64,000 nucleotides of DNA, taken from NCBI RefSeq assembly GCF_002909485.1, contig NZ_PPXG01000006.1, positions 186,001 to 250,000 of the forward strand, in the 5' to 3' direction. Numbering within the stretch: position 1 is the stretch's first letter; every line of letters begins with the position of its first letter. A program made the position numbers and the translations under genes. Source of the DNA: Stutzerimonas stutzeri. Lineage in GTDB: Bacteria > Pseudomonadota > Gammaproteobacteria > Pseudomonadales > Pseudomonadaceae. Of this stretch, positions 10,941 through 21,537 are shown piece after piece. Below the pieces are notes generated by a model. The model ran no database searches and was not told the DNA's origin. It was given only the letters and a program-made list of their open reading frames with translations.

Positions 10941-11114
10941 GAGCTGGATTCCGGATGGGTATATCGACGTCCACTCTCCACTGCCTGTGCTGCGCTGACC
11001 ATATCTCCAAAGGCATAAGTCGCCGAGCGGCGGACATCATTCAACGCCTGCATCATGCTTTTCTCCCTGGCGCCGAAACTCTAGCGTCGGACCGAACAGA
11101 GGAATCCAGCGACC

Positions 11115-12098
11115 GTGTCCGAACCCTTTCAATCCGCCTGGTGGCTACCCGGCCCGCACCTGCAAACCCTGTGGAACCCATTTTTCCGCAAGGCACCGCG
11201 CCTCGAGCGCCAGCGCGAACGGCTCTGGCTGAGCGACGGCGACTTCATCGACCTGGACTGGCACGGCCCCCATGAAGCCGGAGCCCCCTTGGTGCTGGTG
11301 CTGCACGGACTCACCGGCTCGTCGAACTCCCTTTACGTGCTTGGCCTGCAGCAGCAGCTCGCCGCCCAAGGCTGGGCCAGCGTGGCGATCAACTGGCGCG
11401 GCTGCTCGGGCGAGCCGAACTTGCTGCCGCGCGCCTATCACTCCGGCGCCAGCGATGATCTGGCCGAGGTCATCGCCCACCTGCAGACCTGCCGCCCCCT
11501 GGCGCCGCTGTATGCGGTGGGCTACTCACTGGGTGGCAACGTACTGCTCAAGTATCTGGGTGAAACCGCCACGGGCTGCCCGTTGCGCAAAGCAGTGGCG
11601 ATTTCCGTGCCGTTTCGCCTGGACCAGTGCGCCGATCGCATCGGCCTCGGTTTTTCACGGATCTACCAGGCGCACTTCATGAAGGCGATGGTCGCGTACG
11701 TGAAGGACAAGCAGCAGCGCTTCCAGCATGAAGGCCTGATGGAGCACCTTGGCGCCCTGCAGCGCCTCGGCCCGTTGCAGGGCATGCGCACCTTCTGGGA
11801 TTTCGACGGCCGCTTCACCGCGCCGCTGCACGGCTATCGTGATGCTCAGGATTACTACCGACGGGCCTCCAGCCGCTACTTCCTGCCCATGATCGAGATT
11901 CCCACACTGCTGATCCAGGCTGCCGACGATCCCTTCGTGTTCCGCCACAGCGTGCCCGAAACCACCGAACTGTCCCCAAGCACCACACTTGAACTGCATG
12001 CCCACGGCGGCCATGTCGGCTTTATCGAAGGCACACCACGATGCCCGCGCTACTACCTGGAGCGTCGTATTCCGAAGTGGCTGACGGAAACGCGCTGA
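11115..12098 (+). CDS. YheT-family alpha/beta hydrolase
   Basis: 327 residues with a GTG start. Features are LHGLTGSSNSLYV (oxyanion region), nucleophile elbow GYSLGG, an acid in ADDPFV and a final His in HGGHVGF, forming the Ser-Asp-His triad of the YheT/COG0429 hydrolases. Likely a cytoplasmic esterase of unknown substrate. PAO1 has the orthologue (PA0368) next to the lao genes too. It is convergent with laoR with a 16-bp gap. Confidence 0.9.
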   Translation: MSEPFQSAWWLPGPHLQTLWNPFFRKAPRLERQRERLWLSDGDFIDLDWHGPHEAGAPLVLVLHGLTGSSNSLYVLGLQQQLAAQGWASVAINWRGCSGEPNLLPRAYHSGASDDLAEVIAHLQTCRPLAPLYAVGYSLGGNVLLKYLGETATGCPLRKAVAISVPFRLDQCADRIGLGFSRIYQAHFMKAMVAYVKDKQQRFQHEGLMEHLGALQRLGPLQGMRTFWDFDGRFTAPLHGYRDAQDYYRRASSRYFLPMIEIPTLLIQAADDPFVFRHSVPETTELSPSTTLELHAHGGHVGFIEGTPRCPRYYLERRIPKWLTETR

Positions 12099-12114
12099 CG
12101 CCGGCAGTGCTGCT

Positions 12115-12789
12115 TCAGTCTCTCGGCGCTTGCAACAGCTTCTCCAGCGCAACGGCGTACTGCCGCTGCAATGCCTCCACCTCGCGTCGCGCCGCGGGTC
12201 CGACAAAGCCGCTCTCCAGCGCCAGCACCTGATAGATGCCGCGACGCAGGTGAAGCTGATCCAGCTGTCCCGCACCGGCGCCGACCGTACCGAGGAAACG
12301 CACCCAGGACGTGAGCACAATCCAGGCGTTGAGCGCCAAAGCCTCCGTCTGATCCTCGTCCATCACCAGAATGCCGGCCGCGACGAAGCCCCGGTAGATA
12401 GCCTGGGCATGCTGCAGGCAGCGAGTGGCAAAGGCCTGATAGCGCTGCGAAAGCTCCAGGTTGGCATCCAGCAGGCCTTCCAGATCGCGATGCAGAAAAC
12501 GGTAATCCCACATCGCGCCGAGTAACGCTTCCAGATAGATCGCCTTGTCCTGAACCTGCATCGGTCGCTCCAGCGGCAGGCGCAAAAACTGATCGACCCG
12601 CGACTCGTAGCCGACGAACAACTCCGCCACGATCGCCTGTTTGTTGGGGAAGTGGTAGTAGAGGTTGCCTGGCGAAATACCGAGGTGCGCGGCGATATGG
12701 TTGGTCGTGACATTGCGCTCGCCCTGGCCGTTGAACAGCGCCAGGCTGGCGTCGATGATGCGGTCACGGGTCTTTGCTCGGGGTGCCAT
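12115..12789 (-). CDS. laoR: TetR-family regulator LaoR
   Basis: 224 residues. The N-terminal TetR helix-turn-helix runs from TRDRIIDASLALF to ISPGNLYYHFPNKQAI; the rest is a ligand-binding alpha domain. The start is the ATG at 12789 (MAPRAKTRDR); upstream codons in the open frame look non-coding. It is divergent from laoC and is expected to repress it through the inverted repeat at 12867-12882. In P. aeruginosa LaoR controls the long-chain alcohol oxidation genes; the symbol is transferred on synteny and family. Confidence 0.88.
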   Translation of the reverse strand: MAPRAKTRDRIIDASLALFNGQGERNVTTNHIAAHLGISPGNLYYHFPNKQAIVAELFVGYESRVDQFLRLPLERPMQVQDKAIYLEALLGAMWDYRFLHRDLEGLLDANLELSQRYQAFATRCLQHAQAIYRGFVAAGILVMDEDQTEALALNAWIVLTSWVRFLGTVGAGAGQLDQLHLRRGIYQVLALESGFVGPAARREVEALQRQYAVALEKLLQAPRD

Positions 12790-12857
12790 GGGTGGCTGGT
12801 CTCGGCGGCGAAGCGGAGGGCAACGGTACACGCCGGCAGGCTGGCAAGCACGTCTCG

Positions 12858-12886
12858 TTGACACTTTAGAGCAATTACTCTAGAAA
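12858..12886 (+). promoter_or_regulatory. laoCBA promoter with nested TetR-type operator
   Basis: TTGACA (12858-12863), exactly 17 bp, then TAGAAA (12881-12886): near-consensus sigma70. The spacer holds a palindrome, TAGAG-C-AATT-A-CTCTA (12867-12882), with one mismatched pair, overlapping the start of the -10. A bound dimer would block polymerase directly. GGAG (12907-12910) lies 5 nt before the laoC ATG. Confidence 0.8.
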
Positions 12887-12915
12887 TCTTCCAGCACATC
12901 GCCATCGGAGTTCAC

Positions 12916-14328
12916 ATGTCAGCTGACACCCTGCACGCACCTGCCGACCTGGAGGTCTTGTTCGCAGGCCAGCGTTCGGCCTTTGCCGCCGCGCCGATGC
13001 CCTCGGAGGAAGACCGCGTACGTTGGCTGGATGCCCTGCGCGATGTGCTGGTCAGCAACCAGCCGGCACTGATAGAAGCGATCGCTGCGGATTTCGGCCA
13101 GCGATCGGCCGACGAAACGCTGCTGGCGGAAATCATGCCCAGCCTGCATGGCATCCGTTACGCCTGCCGTCATCTGCGGCGCTGGATGAAACCCTCACGC
13201 CGGCGTGTTGGCCTGGCCTTCCAGCCGGCCAGCGCTAGGGTGATCTACCAGCCGCTGGGTGTGGTTGGCATCATCGTGCCGTGGAACTACCCGTTGTACC
13301 TGGCCATTGGCCCACTGATCGGCGCGCTGGCCGCTGGCAACCGCGTGATGCTGAAGATGAGCGAGTCAACACCGGCCACCGGCCAGCTACTCAAGGCCCT
13401 GCTGACGCAGATCTTCCCCGAGAATCAGGTTGCGGTGGTACTGGGCGATGTGGAGGTCGGGCAGGCCTTCGCCCGGCTGCCGTTCGATCACCTGCTATTT
13501 ACCGGATCGACGCTAATCGGCCGCGAAGTAATGCGCGCGGCCGCGGAGAACCTGACACCGGTGACGCTCGAACTCGGCGGCAAATCGCCGGCGATCGTCT
13601 CGGCGAGCGTCCCGCTGGCCGATGCAGCCGAGCGCATCGCATTCGGCAAGTGCATGAATGCCGGGCAGACCTGCGTCGCACCGGACTATGTGCTGGTGCC
13701 GCGCGAGCGTGTCGAGGGCTTCGTCGCCGCCTACCGGGAGGCGGTGCAGCGCCTGTACCCGACCCTTACCGACAATCCCGACTACACAGCGATCATCAAC
13801 GCCCGCCAGCTGGCACGCCTGCAGGACTATCTGGACGATGCCGGGGCAAAAGGCGCGCGAGTCGTGCCGCTGTTCACCGAGACGCAGCAACGGCGTATGC
13901 CGCACTGTCTGCTGCTGAACACGAGTGACAACATGCACGTGATGCAGGAGGAAATCTTCGGCCCTCTGCTGCCGATCGTGCCCTACGGCGATCTGGACGA
14001 AGCGCTGGCTTACATCAACACACGCCCCCGGCCGCTGGCGCTGTACTACTTCGGCTACGACCGCAACGAGCAGCAGCACGTACTGCAGACGACCCACTCC
14101 GGCGGCGTGTGCCTGAACGACACCCTGCTGCACGTCGCCCAGGACGATCTCCCCTTCGGCGGCATCGGTCCCTCCGGCATGGGGCACTATCACGGTCACG
14201 AAGGCTTCCTGACTTTCAGCAAGGCCAAGGGCGTGTTCATCAAGCAGCGCTTCAATGCGGCCCGGCTGATCTATCCGCCCTATGGCAAGTGGTGGCAGAA
14301 GCTGATCTACGCGCTGTTCATCCGCTGA
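12916..14328 (+). CDS. laoC: Aldehyde dehydrogenase LaoC
   Basis: 470 residues, NAD(P)-dependent aldehyde dehydrogenase of the coniferyl/fatty aldehyde type. Catalytic Cys253 in NAGQTC, general-base Glu219 in LELGGKSP, Asn124 in PWNYP. The C-terminus WWQKLIYALFIR is hydrophobic and could dip into the membrane, as in fatty aldehyde dehydrogenases. First gene of the laoC-laoB-laoA operon; it would oxidise the aldehyde made by LaoA to a fatty acid. The assignment rests on family plus PAO1 synteny (PA0366). Confidence 0.9.
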   Translation: MSADTLHAPADLEVLFAGQRSAFAAAPMPSEEDRVRWLDALRDVLVSNQPALIEAIAADFGQRSADETLLAEIMPSLHGIRYACRHLRRWMKPSRRRVGLAFQPASARVIYQPLGVVGIIVPWNYPLYLAIGPLIGALAAGNRVMLKMSESTPATGQLLKALLTQIFPENQVAVVLGDVEVGQAFARLPFDHLLFTGSTLIGREVMRAAAENLTPVTLELGGKSPAIVSASVPLADAAERIAFGKCMNAGQTCVAPDYVLVPRERVEGFVAAYREAVQRLYPTLTDNPDYTAIINARQLARLQDYLDDAGAKGARVVPLFTETQQRRMPHCLLLNTSDNMHVMQEEIFGPLLPIVPYGDLDEALAYINTRPRPLALYYFGYDRNEQQHVLQTTHSGGVCLNDTLLHVAQDDLPFGGIGPSGMGHYHGHEGFLTFSKAKGVFIKQRFNAARLIYPPYGKWWQKLIYALFIR

Positions 14329-14344
14329 TGCGAAGCTGAAAGCA

Positions 14345-14875
14345 ATGCACGACCTTTCCCTGAATCGTCGCGGCCTGCTCAAGGTCGGACTGCTCGGTGG
14401 CGCCGTCCTGGCCGGCGGCGGCCTGCTCAGCCGGACCCTCTGCGCCTCGGCAGACGGCCCGGCGAGCGGCTTTTTCGTACTGCGTGATAGTGATCTGCCG
14501 ATGCTGCGCCGCCTGACTCCATTGCTGCTGGAAGGCTCGGCGGCGCCCGACGCCATGCCCCAGGCCGTGCAGACCACCCTGGTCAGCCTGGATCGGGGTC
14601 TGCATCACCTTTCACCCGCGCTGTTGGGCCAGGTACGCCAGCTGTTCGATGTGCTTAGCCTGCCGCTGACTCGCGGCCCGTTGACGGGGATATGGTCCCA
14701 TTGGGATGCAGCCTCCGATGACCAGTTGCGCGCGTTCCTGCTGCGCTGGCAGAACAGCTCGCTTGCCCTGCTCCGGCAGGGACACGCCTCGCTGCTGCAG
14801 ATGACCTTCATGGCCTGGTACGCCAGCCCCGTCGCCTGGGCGCACTGCGGTTATCCCGGACCGCCGACGGTCTGA
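14345..14875 (+). CDS. laoB: LaoB, Tat-signal accessory subunit of the alcohol oxidase
   Basis: 176 residues. The N-terminus NRRGLLKVGLLGGAVLAGGG is a plausible twin-arginine signal. The rest resembles the small subunits that accompany GMC oxidoreductases (gluconate dehydrogenase subunit 3-like), ending with MTFMAWYASPVAWAHCGYPGPP. It lies 16 bp after laoC and 15 bp before laoA. It probably exports or anchors LaoA, which has no signal of its own; this is inference from the family. Confidence 0.82.
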   Translation: MHDLSLNRRGLLKVGLLGGAVLAGGGLLSRTLCASADGPASGFFVLRDSDLPMLRRLTPLLLEGSAAPDAMPQAVQTTLVSLDRGLHHLSPALLGQVRQLFDVLSLPLTRGPLTGIWSHWDAASDDQLRAFLLRWQNSSLALLRQGHASLLQMTFMAWYASPVAWAHCGYPGPPTV

Positions 14876-14890
14876 CTGAAGGAGGTCCAT

Positions 14891-16486
14891 GTGCCCGTCC
14901 CCGATCTTTTCACCGAAGGCCTCACCCATGGCTGGACTACCCACGATGGCTCGCGACTGCAGCACGACCTGGTACTGGAAGCCGATATCGCTATCGTCGG
15001 CAGCGGTGCGGGCGGTGCCACCAGTGCGGAAATCCTGAGTGCAGCGGGCTTCAAGGTACTGCTGATAGAAGAAGGACCGCTGCGCACCAGCAGTGACTTC
15101 GACATGCAAGAAGCCAGTGCCTACCGCTCGCTCTACCAGGAAGCCATCGGCCACACCAGCAAGGACGGCGCCATCACCATCCTGCAAGGTCGCGCAGTCG
15201 GCGGCACCACGCTGGTGAACTGGACGTCGAGCTTTCGCACACCGCCGCAGACGCTGCAACACTGGGCCAGCGAACACGACGTCAGCGGGCTTTCGGTCGA
15301 GTCGCTGCAACCTTGGTTCGAACGTATGGAGCAGCGCCTCGGCATCGCACCCTGGGCCGTGCCGCCGAATGCCAACAACGCGGTACTGCAACGCGGCTGC
15401 GAAAGCCTCGGCCAGCACTGGGCTGTGATTCCACGCAACGTCCGCGGCTGCTGGAACCTGGGCTACTGCGGCATGGGCTGCCCGACCAACGCCAAGCAGT
15501 CGATGCTTGTCACCAGCATCCCCGCGATGTTGGAAAAAGGCGGCGAGCTGCTCTACCTCGCCCGTGCCGAGCGCCTGCAGATTCAGGGCGAGCAGGTCGT
15601 CGGTCTGGAATGCCTGGGCATGGACGAACGCTGTGTGGAGCCGAACGGCCGCCGAATCCGCGTCGTCGCCAGGCATTACATCCTCGCCGGCGGCGGCATC
15701 AACACGCCGGCGCTGCTACTACGCTCGAACGCCCCGGACCCGCACCGGCGGGTCGGCAAACGTACCTTCCTGCACCTGACGAACTTCTCCGCGGCGCAGT
15801 TCGGCGAGCGTATCGATGCCTTTCAAGGCGCACCGCAATCGGTCTATTCCGATCACTTCCAGTGGCGAGACGGGGTTGTCGGGCCGGCAGGCTACAAGCT
15901 CGAAGTGCCGCCCATTCATCCGGCCCTGGCCGCGACGCTGCTCGGCGGCTTCGGCGCCGATAGTGCGCAGCGCATGGCCCAACTGCCACATACCCACGCG
16001 ATGATCGCCCTGCAACGCGATGGCTTTCATCCGGACAGCGCCGAAGGCACCGTCGAACTGCGCAGCGATGGCAGCCCGGTGCTGGATTACCGCATGACCG
16101 ACTACGCCTGGAACGGCATCCGCCGCGCCTTTCTCAGCATGGCGGAAATCCAGTTCGCCGCTGGCGCCCGCGCGGTGTTGCCATTGCACGCCGATGCCCG
16201 TTACGTGCGCGCGTTCCGCGCCGCTCGCGAGCTGATCGAGGGCCTGAACCTCGCGCCGTACCGCACCCGGCTCGGCAGCGCCCACGTGATGGGCGGGTGC
16301 GCCATGGGCGACGACCCAAGCCAGGCGGTCACAGACAGCCAGGGGCGGCACCATCAGCTGGATAACCTGTCGATACACGACGGCTCGCTGTTTCCCACCA
16401 GTATCGGCGCCAACCCCCAACTCTCGATCTATGCGTTGTGTGCGAAATTGGCAGCGGAATTGGACGATCGCCTGAAGAAGTCCTGA
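14891..16486 (+). CDS. laoA: GMC-family long-chain alcohol oxidoreductase LaoA
   Basis: 531 residues with a GTG start preceded by GGAGG (14881-14885). FAD-binding motif VGSGAGG near residue 38; GMC body; C-terminal GGCAMGDD and a terminal NPQLSIYALCAKLA segment carrying the Asn typical of the GMC active site. It has several Cys residues (GCWNLGYCGMGCPTN). Expected to oxidise long-chain primary alcohols to aldehydes for LaoC. No signal peptide, so export would rely on LaoB. Confidence 0.9.
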   Translation: MPVPDLFTEGLTHGWTTHDGSRLQHDLVLEADIAIVGSGAGGATSAEILSAAGFKVLLIEEGPLRTSSDFDMQEASAYRSLYQEAIGHTSKDGAITILQGRAVGGTTLVNWTSSFRTPPQTLQHWASEHDVSGLSVESLQPWFERMEQRLGIAPWAVPPNANNAVLQRGCESLGQHWAVIPRNVRGCWNLGYCGMGCPTNAKQSMLVTSIPAMLEKGGELLYLARAERLQIQGEQVVGLECLGMDERCVEPNGRRIRVVARHYILAGGGINTPALLLRSNAPDPHRRVGKRTFLHLTNFSAAQFGERIDAFQGAPQSVYSDHFQWRDGVVGPAGYKLEVPPIHPALAATLLGGFGADSAQRMAQLPHTHAMIALQRDGFHPDSAEGTVELRSDGSPVLDYRMTDYAWNGIRRAFLSMAEIQFAAGARAVLPLHADARYVRAFRAARELIEGLNLAPYRTRLGSAHVMGGCAMGDDPSQAVTDSQGRHHQLDNLSIHDGSLFPTSIGANPQLSIYALCAKLAAELDDRLKKS

Positions 16487-16492
16487 GATTGA

Positions 16493-17074
<582 letters not shown>

Positions 17075-17140
17075 CGTTGCCCGCCGGCACTACGTCGAGT
17101 GCACGCAGGTCGGCGATGCGGCACAATTGCCCGGTCGTAA

Positions 17141-17433
<293 letters not shown>

Positions 17434-17434
<1 letters not shown>

Positions 17435-19167
17435 TGCTTCTGCGGCGACAGACCCGACGAACCACCCTGCTCAAGGGTCTCCAAGGCTGGCTCGCCGCGC
17501 TCCTGTTACTGGCCTGCTCGGCCCACGGCAACCCCCTTGCCAACGGCGCAGTCGCCACGGCTCATCCGCTGGCCAGTGAAGTCGGCCGGCACATCCTCGA
17601 AGCCGGCGGCAATGCCTTCGATGCCACCGTCGCGGTCAGCGCCGCACTGGCGGTGGTCGAGCCATACGGTTCCGGGCTCGGCGGCGGCGGCTTCTTTCTG
17701 CTGCGCGAAGCCGGTGACTCCGTCCGCCACACCTTTCTCGACGCCCGTGAGCGAGCGCCCGCGGCTGCTACGCCGGACATGTACCTGCGCGATGGCAGGG
17801 TTAAACGCGAGCTTTCTTTGAACGGCCCGCTGGCCGCGGCGATTCCTGGCACACCGGCCGCGCTGGTCGAACTCGCCGAAAAGCGCGGCCGTCTACCGCT
17901 GAAGACCACTCTCGCCCCGGCCATTGCCCTGGCCCGCGAAGGCTTTGCAGTGGATGCGGTGTATCGCCAGCGTGCCGGCTGGCGCCTCGCCGCGCTGCGT
18001 GACGATCCCGAAAGCGCGCGCCTGTTCCTCGATGGCGGCGAGCTGCCGGCCGAAGGTCATCTGCTGCGCCAGCCGGAACTTGCCAAGACCCTGGAGCGCC
18101 TCGCCAGCCACGGCCATGACGGTTTCTACCGTGGCGAGCTTGCAGAAAAGCTGGTGCAAGGGGTGCGCGCAACCGGCGGTATCTGGTCCATGAAGGATCT
18201 GGCCGACTACCACACCGTGGAACGTGAGCCACTGCGCTTCGCTCTCGCCGATGGCCACGAGCTGATCGGCGCGCCGCCGCCCTCGGCTGGCGGCATGATT
18301 CTCGCGCAGAGCCTGGGCATTCTCGAACGTCTGTCCTGGCGCGATGCCGAACCGCTGCAACGCAGTCATCTGGTGGTCGAGGCGCTACGCCGCGCCTACC
18401 GCGACCGCGGGCTGCTGGGTGACCCGGATTTCGTTGCGTCGCCGCTCGCGCACCTGCTGTCCGACCAATATCTCAGCCAGCTAGCTGGCTCCATCGACCC
18501 CGAGCAGGCCACACCCAGCAGCGCGCTGCCGCCCGCGCCGCGCTGGCGCGAGGGCGAACACACCACCCACTTCGCGGTGATCGATGCCGAAGGCAATGCG
18601 GTGGCCGCGACGTTATCGCTGAACATGATGTTCGGCGCCGCCTTCACCGTGCCCGGCACCGGTGTGCTGCTCAACGACGAGATGGATGACTTCGCCGCCG
18701 ACATCGACGGCAGTAATGCCTATGGCCTGGAAGGTAGCAGCGCCAATGCGATTTCCGGTGGCAAGCGCCCTCTGTCGAGCATGAGCCCGACCTTCATCGA
18801 AAGCCGTGAAGAGTTCGCCGCCTTCGGCACGCCCGGCGGTAGCCGCATCCCCAGCATGGTGCTGCTTTCGGCGCTGTCGTACCTGGATGGCGAGCCGGTT
18901 CAGGCCTGGCCGGCGGCGCCGCGCTACCACCACCAGTACCTGCCGGACGTGCTGCAGTACGAGGCCGAAGCATTCACCCCAGCGCAGCTCGCTGCCCTGC
19001 GCGAGCGTGGCCACCAGCCCAAGCTGATCGATCGCGATTATGGCAATCAGCAGGTGCTCTACTGGCACAAGCCAAGCGGGGCGGTCGAGGCGGCCAGCGA
19101 TCCGCGTGGCATAGGCCAGGCATTGAAAGTGCCCGCGCCACGGGCTCCGGTTAGAGCTGCAGAATGA
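17434..19167 (+). CDS. ggt: Gamma-glutamyltransferase
   Basis: 577 residues from the ATG at 17434 (GTG at 17431 also possible). N-terminal export signal ending LLLLACSAHG; the Cys could be a weak lipobox. The autoprocessing Thr nucleophile is in EGEHTTHFAV (second Thr), which splits the chain into large and small subunits. The substrate Arg/Asp region and late GGKRPLSSMSP loop are intact. Periplasmic glutathione breakdown and gamma-glutamyl transfer. Its last 17 bases overlap the convergent Na/Pi gene. Confidence 0.94.
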
Positions 19168-20986
19168 CCGGCCCTTCATCCTCGGCGAGCTGACGCAGCT
19201 GCCGCGTCAGTTCATGGCCCTCGCCGAGCAGCAAGGCATTGCGCAGGCTCTGGATGATACGGCTGGCGTAGCCCAGATCATTCATCAGCGAGCTGCTCTG
19301 CAATCCGTCCAACTTGTGGTTGCGGATCGACTCGAACAGCCGGCGGCGGAAGTCGGCATCGAACTGCGCTGCGCGCTCGTCCAGCCAGTTCAAGCGCTCA
19401 CGCCAGAGTTCATCGGGCAGCTCCGAATGGTTGAGCGCACGAATCTCCCGCAGTGACTCGAGCAGGTGACGACGCAGCTCCACATAGGCTTGGCGCGCGG
19501 CGGATTCGTCGGTGCGCAGGTAGTGCCCGAGGTTTTTCTGCAGGTGCTTGGCATCCTTGACTGCATCCACAAGCTGCAGCGCCGCGACCTGGCAGTTCAG
19601 CCAGAACGCCTGGTGGCTTTCATCCAGCGGCAGGTCCAGACGGCCCATAAAAGTCAGCAGATCGGAGTACACACCTTTGATGTGTCGCTGATACAGCCGC
19701 TCGGCATCGAGCGCCTGGGCGTCGGGCTTGGACCTGATCAGCGTCTCGTCGATAGTGCCCTGCTGGCGCAGCTGGTTCACCGGCAGATAGGTAGCATGGC
19801 AGATCACTTCCAGGCTCAGGCGCGCCAGATGCTGCAGCTCCTGCGCCACGGCGCTCGCGGCGGCATCAGCCGAGTCCAGCGCGCGATCGCTCAAGTAGCG
19901 TGCGTGAGTCAGTTCCTCCGGTCGCGCCGGCGCCAACTCGGTGATCAGCACCGCCGGCTCGATGCGCTCAGGCAGTACACGCAGCAGCAGATTCGCCAAT
20001 TGCGTCTGCCATGGCCAGAACAGCAGCACGCCCATTCCGTTGAACAGCGTATGGAACAGCGCCAGCTGAATCAGCCGGTTTTCTCCCAGACCAAGCGGAG
20101 TCACCAACCACTGCACCAGCCAGGCCAACGGCACCAGCAGCGCAATAGCCAGTACTGCGGTGGTCACGTTGAACAGCACATGGGCCAATGCCAGGCGCTG
20201 GCCACTGCGGTTGCCGCCGAGCGAACCGACAAAGGCCGTGGTAACGCTCGTCCCGACATTCGCACCGATTGCAGTCGCCAAAGCCTGGGCAAGATCGAGC
20301 TGTCCGGAGGCCAAGGCGGTCAGTGTGAGCATCAACGTGGCATGGCTGGACTGCAGTACCACCGTGGCGAACAGCCCGATCGCCACGAACATCAACTGCC
20401 CCGCCAGGCCCCCGGCATGGTATTGCGACAAGTCCATGCCGCCGAAGCTGGAAAAGCCGGTCTTGATCTGATCGATGCCGAGGAAGATGAATGCGATGCC
20501 AAGCACGATTCTGCCGGCCGCCTTGCCCTTTTCACCGGTGAAGCTGGCCAGCACTCCGAATACCAGCAGCGGCAGGGCCAGCGGACTCAGGCTTACATTC
20601 TGCCCGGCCAGCGCCAGCAACCAAATACCCGTCGTGGAGCCCAGATTGGCACCGAACAAAATCGCAATGCCGCCAGCTAGCTTGATCAGGCCGGTACTGA
20701 TGAAGGCAATCGTAAGCAACGAAACGAGTGTGCTGGATTGCAGCAGCATCGTGCCGCTCATGCCGAACAGCAGGCCCTTGAGCGGCGTTGCGGTACTGCG
20801 CGCCAGCAGTTGTTCGAGCTTGCTACCCGCCAGTTGGCGCAGCCCCTCTTCTAGGCACTGCATACCGAACAGGAACAGTGCAAGTCCTGCGCAGAGTTCG
20901 AGCCAGCCGTCACTGGCCCAGAACGACCAGGACAGCATCAGCACGCCCGCAATGGGCAGAACAATCTTGAAGTAGCGGCTGTTCAA
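19151..20986 (-). CDS. Na/Pi cotransporter family protein with C-terminal PhoU-like domain
   Basis: About 611 residues. The N-terminal half has two inverted Na/Pi-cotransporter repeats with QSS motifs (LLQSSTLVSLL and VLQSSHATLML); the C-terminal 230 residues are helical and PhoU-like. Predicted low-affinity phosphate symport or export. The annotated start is a TTG with no ribosome site; an ATG at 20938 lies in the first TM helix, so the true start is uncertain. Orthologue of PAO1 PA0360 by synteny. Confidence 0.88.
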   Translation of the reverse strand: MNSRYFKIVLPIAGVLMLSWSFWASDGWLELCAGLALFLFGMQCLEEGLRQLAGSKLEQLLARSTATPLKGLLFGMSGTMLLQSSTLVSLLTIAFISTGLIKLAGGIAILFGANLGSTTGIWLLALAGQNVSLSPLALPLLVFGVLASFTGEKGKAAGRIVLGIAFIFLGIDQIKTGFSSFGGMDLSQYHAGGLAGQLMFVAIGLFATVVLQSSHATLMLTLTALASGQLDLAQALATAIGANVGTSVTTAFVGSLGGNRSGQRLALAHVLFNVTTAVLAIALLVPLAWLVQWLVTPLGLGENRLIQLALFHTLFNGMGVLLFWPWQTQLANLLLRVLPERIEPAVLITELAPARPEELTHARYLSDRALDSADAAASAVAQELQHLARLSLEVICHATYLPVNQLRQQGTIDETLIRSKPDAQALDAERLYQRHIKGVYSDLLTFMGRLDLPLDESHQAFWLNCQVAALQLVDAVKDAKHLQKNLGHYLRTDESAARQAYVELRRHLLESLREIRALNHSELPDELWRERLNWLDERAAQFDADFRRRLFESIRNHKLDGLQSSSLMNDLGYASRIIQSLRNALLLGEGHELTRQLRQLAEDEGPVILQL

Positions 20987-21089
20987 GGAGAAAGGCTTCG
21001 CGGCGCGGGGAATGGGAGGCGAAGCCTACTGCAGCGGCACCGCGACCGGAAGGCTCAGGCCCGGTCAGCCGCGGTGCAGATGATGCCGA

Positions 21090-21431
21090 TCAATGCTGCG
21101 CGCCGTAACCGCTGGTGGTGCAGCCCAGGCAGCGGACGAAGGCAGCCTTGCCCGGCTCGACGACCAATGCCTTGCCAGCTTCGCCGACGTTGCCGCCCAG
21201 CGCGGTGAAAGGCAGGCTGACGACAAATACGCCTGCGCCGATAGCAGTAGCGGCGATCAGTAGCGGCCGGGCAATCACTAGATCACCAACCATGGAGAAG
21301 GCCTTCGGCGCCTCGACGGTATACATCGGGTCGCCACTGACATTCTGCGGAACCGACTCCGCATACGCCGGCATTGCCAGCAGGCCGGTGGTCAGAGCCA
21401 AGACAACAGCGGTGGAGCGGAACAGTTTCAT
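21090..21431 (-). CDS. Small exported protein, 113 residues
   Basis: The start at [13 protein letters not shown] gives a clear signal peptide cleaved near AYA-ES (about residue 24). The mature protein has one hydrophobic stretch ([22 protein letters not shown]) and a Cys-x2-Cys near the C-terminus ([11 protein letters not shown]). The frame is open upstream to 21464 but MKLF is the natural start. No known domain recognised; relatives occur at this place in other pseudomonads. Function unknown. Confidence 0.8.
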   Translation of the reverse strand: MKLFRSTAVVLALTTGLLAMPAYAESVPQNVSGDPMYTVEAPKAFSMVGDLVIARPLLIAATAIGAGVFVVSLPFTALGGNVGEAGKALVVEPGKAAFVRCLGCTTSGYGAQH

Positions 21432-21537
21432 GGTGTGGTCCTTCAGCTGTGCGAAACGCGGCAATTTTAGTTGTAGCGGGCACTATAGCAGTGGCCGGGG
21501 CATGCTGGGCGTGAACGCCCGCGCAGTTGCGATGGCC

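Noticed and set aside
19466..20680. 404-codon plus-strand frame opposite the Na/Pi gene
   Set aside because: Gln/Arg/His-rich shadow of the real coding strand; no motif.
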